From Sternotherus odoratus (taxonomy: Eukaryota > Chordata > Testudines > Kinosternidae): a stretch of 64,000 nucleotides of DNA. A program made the translations under genes and the position numbers. Below the pieces are notes generated by a model. That model had not been told where the DNA came from. It did no database searches and saw only the letters and a list, made by a program, of their open reading frames with translations. Of the stretch, positions 34,301 to 46,300 are shown in pieces (position 1 is the first letter of the stretch; every line of letters begins with the position of its first letter). The stretch lies in the NCBI GenBank assembly GCA_032164245.1, contig JAVMKO010000001.1, positions 77,497,892 to 77,561,891 on the forward strand, written 5' to 3'.

Positions 34301-37300
34301 GGATGGAAGTTTACCTGTGCCAGGGAGAGAGGAGAAGAATTCACCTCTTCTGTACAGTCACCATGCAAAACAGATCCTAGTGCATCTCACAGAGTTACCA
34401 TGCGCCTCATAGCCCTCAACCTACATAGACTGGACCATCTTGGCAGAAAAAGTTTATAGCGCCACAGGCATCATGACCCAGAGCTCTCTACTTTCCCTGC
34501 TGCCCCACCCCAGCTTTCCAAGAGCCAAACAGCCATGGAAGTAATGAGATGGAGTTTTGTGCTGATGCGCGCATCATCACTGGAAGAGCCAGCTTCCTTC
34601 GGGGCCCAGAACTGTGCATTTGAATAGCATGATCAAGAAGGGGGGGGGGGGGGAGAATTGCTCAGGGTGGCCCAAGATGGCCTAACTACCGTTAATGGGA
34701 TAAAATTGGCAAAGGGAAGCTTAGACTACACATCAGGATGTGTCAGTGGTTTGTTAGACTGTGAATTACTCTACCCAAGGAAGTGGGGAAAGCTCCACTC
34801 ATCACATAATGATCCCCAAAAGCTCAGCAGTGTGCGTGTACATACATGTGAGCAGAGCTTCAGAGTGTACCACACCTCCTGGCTGATTCAAACCTGAGAG
34901 TGTTTGTAGGGGGTCTCTGCTAATCTCCTCCTCCCCCGTCTCTGGCTTTAGGTTTTTCTTCCAGGGATTAGCTCAGCACCTGCTTCCACTTCCCCTGCTT
35001 AAGTGACATGAGTGACTCTGACCCTCAGGGTCCCCACTAGCAGCAGTGAACACGGACAAGACTCAGGTCTGTTCTCCATCTGCTGCTGCATGGGAAAGCA
35101 CTGAGCAGCAAAGACTCCAAGTTGTCTTTCTACAGAGGCACAGCATCCGTCCCTGCTGTTCAGGGGTAGAGGATCATCTCCACAGCTGAATCCTTTCAAT
35201 GAACGCTTAGAGTCTATAGCAGTTAATGGCAGCCACCTGGGAAAGCCTCTGGCTCCCCAGGAACAAGTGGATTTTTCAAGCCCAACGTACACGGCTCACT
35301 TACCACGGACCCCTGCACTGACACTGCCTCAGCCGTGTAACAGCGCACAGCATGGCCACCCGGCACTTCAGGGGAGGAGAGTCAGAGAAACCCCAGGCTT
35401 TCTTGAAAAACCATCAATTTTAGGCTGGCGTAACCAATCTGGAATTTGCCCAGGGCACCTGCTAACAGCTTACTCTTGCTAAAGGTGCCCCAGGGAATTC
35501 TGGAGCACCTCCATGGTACAATTACAACTGAGTAGGGTAATCAGATTACTACGCGGTTGAACCCCTGATTCAATACTTCCATTTTGTGGTGGAGACAGGA
35601 CCTTATAACAGTGTTCAGTCAAACCAAATAAAGCCCTGGAGGTACCTTCCAGATCACAGCACCCCAGAGGCGATACTCTTGCCCCAGGAGAGGTAACGCT
35701 TACTGAGCCGTTCTTCAGAATGGCGTTGTTCCCTTGTGACATTTCAAGTCAGGCTGTGTGTAACTTGCCCCTTGAGCTAGTAACAGATTTGGGGAGAGCA
35801 GGACAAGGCGCCCCTCCAGGGACCCGACGAGCGTCCTCATCTGTCAGGGGAAGACAGCCCCGTTGCAAGCTCCGCCCTTACCTGTGATGTGGAGCTGATG
35901 GAGCTTGTGATATGCCAGAGCTGCATCCCGAGCACTGGTCTTGGCCTCGTCCTCAAAGCCAGTAGCAGCCTCTCTCGCTCGCTGTCGCCGTGACGACATC
36001 CTCAGCAGCCAGCGAACCAGCCCCAGCTTCTGCAGACTGTAGCGGATCACGTTCCAGGACAAGCTGCAAGCCAAGTCCAGGCGGGACGCAGGCAGCGCTC
36101 GGCCCAGAACGGACAGGCAGATCTGCAGATTTGATGCAGCAGCGGCAAAATCCCCCTGCAAACGCAATGGTGACTAGTTAAACTGGGATAATTTAAGCTG
36201 CACTGACAGACCTTGAGACCACCGGGCTTTATTTATCCCCAGAACATGCAGTCTGAGTAGAGGCAGTGCAAGCTTCTTCCATGCACCTCCACACCCATTA
36301 ACACCCCCTTTTTCTCCCAAACCCTGGAGCCCCACCTCCAGGAACCAGGAGAACGAAGTCTCCATGGCCCAGGCAATCTGGCGCCTCTCAGCTGCCTGCC
36401 AGTGTAGGGACTTGTTTACATTGTTTTGTCAGAAAAAGTTATGGCGCTTTAATTAAAATCGCTGTTGCATGTCCGCACTAGCTCCTTGTGTCAGCAGAGT
36501 GCATCCACACCAGCAACTCTTACATTGACACAGAGCAGTGCACTGTGGGTAGCTATTCCACTGGGCAACTGGCCACAGGCTGCTTCGGGAAGGATTTGCA
36601 ATGCCTCGTGGTGCAGGTACAGCGTCACATGATGCAGGTATCTTAATCCTATCATTCCAGCAGTATCCTAGTAGACTGTCAGGAGTGTGGGGGAAGGAAA
36701 AAGAGAGTGGTGTGTTTGAGACAGGGGCGACAGCAGGTTGACTGACCTATCCTGAGGAAGGGGGAGGGGAGACACACATCCATGACAGCCCCCAGCTCTG
36801 CTGGGCACAGCAGTCTCTCCTGAAGCAGCCGGCTCTGCCTGCCTATGGTACTGTGATTCCCTCTGAGGTCTCCCACAGCCCCCTCAGCTGCAGGGAGAGC
36901 ATCCTGAGCAGCTCTGTGAACAATCAGTGCTGAGGAATGTCAAAGCAGCACAGCAGTTGTCTCCCCCCTACAGCCCGCCACTGTGTTCCTACTGTCAGAA
37001 AAGGAGCATTCCATGGTAATGATTTGCTCTTTGTCAGGAACTGCAGAGCTTTGAAAGGGGAGGGGCGCAAGCCTGCAAGGCAGCAGAGATCAAAACAGTG
37101 AGCAGAGAGGTCACAGAAGGCATTGTGGGATACTGGGGGATGTCGACAAAACAAACAGCAGGTCTACACTGATGCTTTGTCGCTTTAATTTTCCAGCAAA
37201 AGGCTTTGTGCCTCTCATTGAGGTGGTTTTATTTTGCTGGCAAAACAGTAGTTCTGCTGCCAAAAGTAGCTTTGTAGTGCGTACCCTCCCGTTTTGTCAA

Positions 37301-40300
37301 CAAAAGCAGCTTTTGTTGACAAAACTTTGTAGTGTAGACAAGGCTCTCCTCAGAGGCTGGAAGGCAGGGGAACTGTGATGGTCAAAAAACAGGTGGCCGT
37401 TCGCAACGAGGGTGCAACCACCTGAAAGCTGTTCAGTGGCCTACGGCAGCAAGTTGGTGGGTTCAGTCTAGTTCTTAATAGACAAGCACCTACATTTAAA
37501 AAAACCAAGCGGTGCAGCTGACCCTTTGCTCACCAAGCGCTGAGTGGGAATGAAGATTGAACTCCCCTCGCTCCCCCAGGGGCTACCCTGCAAGGCAGGG
37601 GTGAGGCTCAGGTGAGGGGCTGTAGAGGCCCCTGTCTGTGCCATACATGTTTAGTTGTTTGGTGTCTCATGCAGACCGGTGTCCTTTATCTGGCACCGAT
37701 TCTCTCCATGTTTTCCACTTCAAACTGCACAGGAAGGTTAACCCTAGAAACGCTGGCATTCTCCCAAGTGTCAGCCATCGGCACCTCCCAAGGATTCACT
37801 GGGGAAGGGAAGGATTTGCTCTGCATAGTGAGGGGTTGCTTTACCCTTGCCAAATCCAGGTCAGCCTGCTTGCGATGACGCCAGAACATTACCGACGAGC
37901 GGGAGTGCAGCCGGGTCACTGGCTCTCCATGCACAAGGAGCTTTATAAACACACTGAGCACAATCACACCATTCACCAGCCACAGCAGCAAAGTGGGCAT
38001 CACCCAGCCAAACCAGCCGCCAGCACCTGGCAGAAAGAAACACAGAGAAGTCAGCCTGGATAGCACAAACACAGCAGGCAACAGGTGACAAACCTGTCCA
38101 GCCCTATCAACACATCACTGTGACCCTGTTTAACAAGTCCTGAATCCTGGAAAGATTTGATTTTCTTCAACTGACTGTAGTTACTGATTTCTCTCCATCT
38201 GAGCACTGACACTTGCAATATTAAAAAACGCATTTCACAACGTTAATCAAAAAAGTAAACTTCCACTCGATGGGAGGACAGTGAAACTGTCTCTAGTGAA
38301 GAACTGGGCATCCCAGGATGCTTGATGCCTAAAAGGGACACAGTAAGATATTAATTAAACGCACAAAGGTAAACTAGTGCAACATGAAGGCTAAATAGTT
38401 ACAAGTCAGGGAACTGCAGAGGTCCCTATAGGATTCCTTGTCCTTGTTAAAAGTGTAATTTAACACACACCATAAACCACAGTCTGGGAAGCATGGTCAA
38501 GTTAATATCGTGCCAGGAGCCACGATTTCTGCACTTTCACAAATGACTTGATTTGCAAATTATAAAAAATGACCAGAAAAATCTAATTAGAAAGGTCACC
38601 CTTATGGAAATAGATCAAAGTGACTAGTTCTTAACTCCACTGCATCTGTCCAACCAGGGTAGCTTGTGACAATGGACCATGTACAGGTACCTTCTGGCAG
38701 CCCACTGGACTGTTTGATTTTACCATCGCTAGTTTTCCTCTTGTAAGTACTAATCATACCAAAAGCACTCACTACTCCAGGGGTCGGCAACTCCAGGGGT
38801 CAGCAACTGTTCAGAAGTGGGGTGCCGAGTCTTCATTTATTCACTCGAATTTAAAGGTTTCGCGTGCCAGTCACACATTTTAACGTTTTTAGATCTCTTT
38901 CTAGAAGTCTTTACTGTAGAACTAAACTATTGTCGTATGTGAAGCAAATCACCTTGACTGATCGGCCCATCAGCCCTCACACAGAGAGCACCAATCACAA
39001 CACGTCACTAAATAAGGTTTTAAAATGTTTAAGTAGCTTAATTTAAAAATTAAATTAAAATGCAGAGCCCCCCAGACTGATGGCCAGGACCCGGCCACCG
39101 AAAATGATCTCCAGTGCCACCTTTGGCAAGGGTACTTTCGTTGCCTACCCCTGCGCTACTCTATTCAGGTCTCTGACCTCCTGCTTCGCCAGGGTTCTGG
39201 CTCACTACTACAATACTTTGTAAACAAAGGAGGCTTGATGCCCTCTGAAAGTCTGCTTTTAAACGGTTACCTGACTCGATGGCCAGCACATTCCTTCCAG
39301 AGCCATGGTGTACAGCGCTGTCTGATTCGGGCACCCCTCGGCCCTCCAGGAGGGATGTCAGAGGGTTGAAGGAGAGGCAGAGGAATGTGAGAGCACAGAG
39401 AAGTATTCGAGAGCGATCCACCATGCCAAGAGGCATCGGGGGAGAATCGGGTTCATCTTTAACCTTCACAAAGGGCAGGGTTGGAGAGGAAGAGCGAGAA
39501 GAGAAATAACTTGAAACACACTGTAAAACCGCAAGGGGGGAGGGGGAAAGAGCATGAGTTTCAACATTTTTGACTAACGCCACCAAGAACTCTGGGGCAG
39601 ACTTTCCTGGCTCAGTAAGAGGGGCCCGGAGTAGCAAAGTGACGAACCTTCACCCCGGCCCCCATCATTTCCATTTCTTGGATTCCTTATTTTAGGCCAG
39701 CACTAAGCTTCCCTCAAAGCCACATGCAGCCACCTGGTCCTCCTGCAGCTCCTGCATAAGACTCACCTGGGATGCCTTTTATCTGATGATAACCAGGCAG
39801 GTGGTGAGTTAATATTGCAACTACTCATGGGCTTATTGCCTGTAGAAATTAGGCCCACCGCTTGTTTGTGTAAAGACATGCTATTCCTATTAACCCAGCC
39901 TCCCTTCCTTCATCTATTTCATCCATGTCAGGGGTCCTGTCTTCAAGAACTAAAAGCTCTTTGAGGCAGGGTCTTTTACTACATATATAGCTGTACAGAA
40001 CTTAGCCTGGCTTGGTTAGAGCCTGTCTATGCCATCATAATACAAATAAACAAGAGCAAACGTTTAGTTCTCCCTCCGAAGTAGGGCCCGGTTAGGTGAG
40101 AGTCATGTCCCGTCCAGAGAGTCTGCTTTTCCTCCCACACCATCCCATGACCTACAGAACCTCTCTGCTCCCTGCAGCCCTACCCTGCAGAGCTCTGTCC
40201 GCGCTGCTCCTGAACGACTGTTGAGACTCACAAGGATCTAAAGTCCTGGCCATGATGTACCCCTGGAGACACTAGCTGCCTTGCTCTCCTCTTAACTATA

Positions 40301-43300
40301 ATTACCTTTGCGTCATCCAGGAGTGGGCTTCCCGGCTCAGAGTCGATGGAATAGGGGGAGAAGCCCTCCTGGGACCCTGAGTCAGAGGCCGGGGGAGACA
40401 TCAAGAGAACATTTTGGTTGAAGTCATCCATCTTCAGGTCCACATCATTGTCCACGAGACTGCACAGGTCAATGCCCTTCAGCAGCTCTGCAAAGATTAG
40501 AGATGCCATTTACTACACACTTGTTGACCTTGCCCTGTGCCATGCCCACTCTGCTCAGCTGGCCACAGAGATCTGGGCCAACACTGATCTGATTTCACAT
40601 GCAATCTTTCACCATTGGCACAAATGGACAGGAGGAAGCACATGCTCCTAAAATATCTCCTAGAACTGGAAAGACCTTGAAAGGTCATCAAGTCCAGTCT
40701 CCTGCCTACACTAGCAGGACCAAGTACTGTCCCCCTGACAGATTTTTTGCCCCAGATCCCTAAATGGCCCCCTGAAGGATCGAACTCACAACCCTGGGTT
40801 TAGCAGGCAAATGCTCAAACCACTGAGCTATCCCGCCCCCTTCCTGATTCCTGGCCGGCTCTGACCACTTACTGTTTTTCTGGTTAGCCAGTTTCAGAAC
40901 CATGTTCTCCTGTCTCAGCTTCTGGTTGACCTGCTGTAGGTATTTAATGTAATCAATGGCCTTCTTCAGTACTCCAGATTTGTGCATCTGCATGGAAGCA
41001 ACACGTATGGAAAGTAATTTATAAGAGCAATCACATAACCAGAGGCCCATCTGCCCTAAGCAGTGCCACCTTCCTCATCGTGTAATATACAGAGAGGGTG
41101 GAAAAATGACCATCCAGCCACTGAAAGTGTCAACACAGAGGTCAGGAACGATTACGCTTTGAAAGAGTGGCTTGCAATGCTAACTAGCAGGGGAGTTACT
41201 CTGTCTGGGAACCATAGGGGAGAATTAATGTTTGTTTCCAATAAATGTTTAAGAACCCCAATCTGAGTGAAAGAATTCAGGTCTAGCCTTAACCACAAAA
41301 GATACACGTGCATAGCTAGAAAGCAAAGGGGCTCTTTTCAGGAGGAGCATGTTCTTACAGGTTTAACCCTAGGACCCTCTCTCACTCTTCCATTCGCTCA
41401 CTAGGAGATCCTGAGCCAGCCCCAGAACATCTTCATGCCTCAGACCTCCTAACCCAACTTCATCTGTAGAGTGAAAATATTTGCCCCCTAGGGGATGCTG
41501 CTAGGTTTAGCTTGTAAAGCTCAGTCCCAAAGCGCTATGGAAGCACTGTGTATCACCTGGTTTTTCAAAACTCAAGATTCCCATTTCCCCAGACAACAGC
41601 TGACGACCTCACTGACACCAGAAGCAATGTTAAGAATTGCAGATTAGGGAGCTGCAAGAGCGATGTCAGCAAACAGTGCAAACGAAAGGGCACAACCCTG
41701 AACTCAGGTCTTAGATGGTGACAAAGCCTTTCACAGTGCACCTTTAGCGTTTGAACCAATAGTAGTTCTCACAAACCAAAGCAACAAGGAATCAAATTGA
41801 CCAGTTCCGTGTAAAAAAAAATAATATTTTATATTTTTACAACTTTCATTCCAAAGCTCTTCTGAGACAGTTTATAGGATTCATCTACCCATCATGGAAA
41901 TGCAGCCACTTCCAGGAAGCTACTTAACAGCACAGTACAGTTAAGAAAGGAAGCAAAAAATACCCTATTGAAACTACTGGGGAACAGTGCAACAATGTAG
42001 TTAGCCAGGTTGGAATTTGGCCAGAGAGTCATTTAACACAGCTGGGCCATGGGGATCTTTAACCACCAAGACAGATTAGGTCATGTGCTGGAAACTGAAG
42101 TGACCTACAACAGTGCCCATAGCACCACTGTGGAACACTGAGCCAGTAGTCTTCTTATTCACGTGTCTTCCATGACAGTCTACCATCCCAATAAATAAAT
42201 ATTATTAAAAACAACTATTACTAATCGCTTGCACCATCTAAGGTCTCACCAGCGAAGCAATCAGGCAGGATTCTTATCTAACATCTGGAGGTGAGAGGGC
42301 TGCAGACCAAACAAGCTTAAGGACAGCAGCTTTAGTCTCTTTACCTTGGCATCTGTTCCCATGACTAGGTCCTTCAGCTCAATGATCTTGTCATTTATAG
42401 ATGACCGGTACCGCTTCTCAATGATGTTATGGGTCGTCCGCCTCTCTCCTTCTTTGGGCGGTTCCAGCTGCTTGACCCCACCAGGCACCTGTTTGATGGG
42501 CATCTTTTCTTGTCCCATCATCATGGGCATTGTGGTCAAAATGGTCCCATTGCTGCCAACTAAGGTCTAGAAAGGGAGCGAAAAAACAGCATTACTAGTA
42601 ACAGCAGAGTTACATACAATATGTGCACCACATGAGAAAAAGGAGTCTGAAAAATGCAGTGTGGAATCAGGAAATAAAAGGGCTACAGAGACCAAGGCAA
42701 TCTAACCCCTCACCTATGTACACACACCATCCCCAAATTGAGGATAAGATGCATTAGTAGAGCAATGCCATCAGCCCTGCCGATATTTGAATGGAGAGAA
42801 AATACTTCATTCTCCGGGATTGCTGAACTAAGACTTCTCATCTGTTGAGTCGCATTTGAAGATGTGAAAAACAAACTCAGGATCCTGCTGGCTCCCAGAG
42901 TCCTTTGTACTAACCAATGGATTTCCAAAGCTACTTTCATTCAATGAGAAATAAAACTCTGAGAATCCCTTTGTGGGAGAAGTGAAAACGCATAAATTCC
43001 ACCAGCTAACAAGTATGGCCCAAAGCTTCTATTTTACTCCCCCTTCAAATCCTTGCGCTACTTGGCCAGATGGTCTTTCGCAAGCTAGGATAGTAACTCT
43101 CTTTTTAAAAAGGAGCCAGTATTTTGACAATTCTGTTTACAGTTTGCTCACAGCTATCCAATAAGCCCAGCTACCATGCCAGAACAAGCCAATGGTTAAT
43201 CTAGGCTTGTAAATTTGTCACCAATTGTGGTGTTTTGGGAGAAAAAGAAACCCACTCCTCATGAACCAGTCTATGCAATACTAGAACCTTTCCAGGAGGA

Positions 43301-46300
43301 AAAAAAAAAGATTTTCTTTTTGAGTCAGTGATCTGTTTATGCCATGAAGCATGCCTGACAGTTCCTGTAATCGCTATTACAGTCAAGTGTCACAGAGGAT
43401 GCTGTTCACATAGACATCTGTTTTTTAAATTTACCACTCGCCTCAATAATAGGTAGTAGTAGCAAGTTTCACAGAGTATGCATTAAGGTTTCTTTCAGCT
43501 ATTTTAAGTTTGCTACCTTGTAATTGAGGGCTCTCCTATTCCACTGGGCTTTAAAATAGCAGTGGATTACTAGGTCATGTTCCTCTCCTGCTAATGCAGG
43601 AAAAAGGTAAACAGGAGTCTACCCTTGGTCTTTATTCTCCGGTCAGCAGTCAGTGCCAAAAGTGCACAAACTGCATATGTAGCCATGGTGGAAAGGGGCT
43701 ATTCCTTATCTCAGGCATGACCAGCACTCCAACTTCCTCCCATTGTCACTCATGGAGAGCGCTAACGAACACTTAACAAAAGAGAGCAGCAACAATTTAG
43801 AGGAAAGGTTCATACCAGTACCTGCAGTGCTGTTGTCTGAATAGGGGTGGTCAGCGTAGTGAGGGCTGGATTATGAACTGTAGCCATAACTGGATTACCA
43901 TCTGCCTTCAAAGTTGTCAAGACAAGAGAATCTGTCTTTATGATCTGAGGTTGGACCAGGACCTAGGGATTACAGAATATGGGAACACAGCAGGAAAGCA
44001 TCAGGAATTACATCTCCATCTCCAGTAATCACAAACCTGTCACATAACAGACTTATCTGACTGCATGAAGAATTGGTAGGTAGCAAAAGCCCAGGATCTG
44101 TAAACCCTATTTCCCTCACCCCACACCACCAGGACTTTCTCCGAACATCAGAAGTCAACACAAACTCCACAATGAGACAGTATGTATGCAAAACTGAAAG
44201 ATGGGAAAGGAAGGAACAAGATGGCCACTGGTTTTCAAGTCATGTCAATTTCTATGGGGAAAATAACATGCAAAAATAAAAGGGTGGGTGTAAGTCTCCC
44301 CTCTGCAGTGGTTGAACCTATAACTGGCTCCTGTGAGAACATACCCTATTTTACTGGGGTGAGCACTCAGTACTTAACACGGCTAGACAGCCTCTGGCAG
44401 TCACCTGGTTCGAACACAGCATTTCTTGTGGTATTATAGGCCACCAAGTCAGGAGGATGCAGTGATAATGAACAAACAAATATCCAAAATACAAGCATGA
44501 TAGTAATGGAGGTCTTTTCCAACAGATGTCTGGGTAGTTAAAGTAATTTAGCAACACACAAAATCTCTAGTAAGTTCCTGGAATGTACTAGGGACAATTT
44601 TTTATTTCAGAAAGTGAAGGACATAACATGGGCAGCCATTTGAGATTTGATTCTCATCAATAGGGAGGGTTTGACTGTGGAGCTAACGGTGAAGGCAATT
44701 CAGGTGAAAAGTGATCATGAAATGAAAGATTCATGAGTCTCAGGAAAGGAAGGAATAAGAGCAGCAGAACAAGGACAATGGACTTCAAAGAAGCAGATTT
44801 TAACAAACTCACAGCTGGTAGGCAAGGTCCCATGGGAAGACAATCTGGGAGATAAAGGAGCTGAAGTGATATGACAGTTTCTCAAAGAGACAATATTAAA
44901 TTCACAACTGCAAACTATCCCAATGCAAAGGAAAGACGGAAAGAATAATGAGGCCAATATGGCATGTGGCCCACCAGAAGCTCTTTAATTACCTGAAAAA
45001 TCAAAAAGGAAACCTAAAAAAAGGTGTAAAAGTGGACAAATTGCTAAGGAGGAGTACAAAGAAAGTACAGGCATGTAGAGACAAAATCAGAACAATGAAT
45101 TCCACTAACAAAGAACATAAAAGGCAGTAAAGAAGAGGTTCTTCAGACACAGTAGGAGCAAGAGTTAAAGGAAAAGGTAGGTCCTCTTCTTAGTAGGGAA
45201 GGAGAGCTAATAAGTGAGGACATCAAGAAAGCTGAGGAGTTTAAATGTCTATTTTGCTTCAGTCTTCACTAAAAAATTAATGGTGAACAGATACTTAACA
45301 TAATACAGACAACAAGGCGGAAGGAAAGCAAGCCAAAATAGGGAAAGAACAGGTTCAAGAATATTTAGATAAGTTAGATATATTCAAGTCAACAGGGCCA
45401 GATGAAATTCATCCTACGGTCCTTAACGAGCTAGTTGAATCAATTTCTGAACAGTTGCCAATCATCTCCAAGAATTCATGGAGCATGAGTGAGATCCCAG
45501 TGGAGTGGAAAATGACGAACATAATGCCGATCTCTAAATAAAGAAACAAAGAGGTCTTGGGAAATTATAGACCAATCAATCTAACTGATACCTGGCAAGA
45601 TACTGGAACAAATTCCTAAACAATCAACTGGTAAGTATCTAAAGGATAATATGTTACAAGTATACCCAGCAAGGATTTGTCCTGAACAAATCACGCCAAA
45701 CCAAACTAATTTCCTTCTTTGACAGGGTTACTGGACTAAAAGATGGGGGAAAGCTGTAGATGTGGTATAGCTTGATTTTAGTCAGGCATTTGACACAGTT
45801 CAACATGACATTCTCATGAGAAAAATAGGGGAAAATTACTCAAATGCGGGTGCACTACTGGTTGCAAGACGGTACTCAGAGAGTAGTTATCAACTGTTTA
45901 CTGTCAAAATAAAGAGATGTACCTAGTGGGGTCCTACTGGGGTCAGTCCTGAGTCCAATACAATTTAATATTTTAATTAATGACTTAAGATAATGGTGTA
46001 GAAAGTACACTTTAAAATCTGAAGATGACACTAAGCTGGGAGTGGCTGCAAGCTCTTTTGGTGTCTAGGTTTAGGATTCAAAACAACCTTGACAAACTAG
46101 AGAATTGTTTTGAAATCAGCAAGATGAAATTCAATAAAGACAAGTGCAAATTACTACATCGAGGAAGGGAAAAAATCAAATGCCCAACTACAGAATAGGG
46201 AACAACTAGCTGGGTGGTGGTACTTCTGACAAGGATCTGGAAGGTATAGGGATCACAAATGGAATACGAGTAAACAATGTGGTGCAATTGTGAAAAAGTC

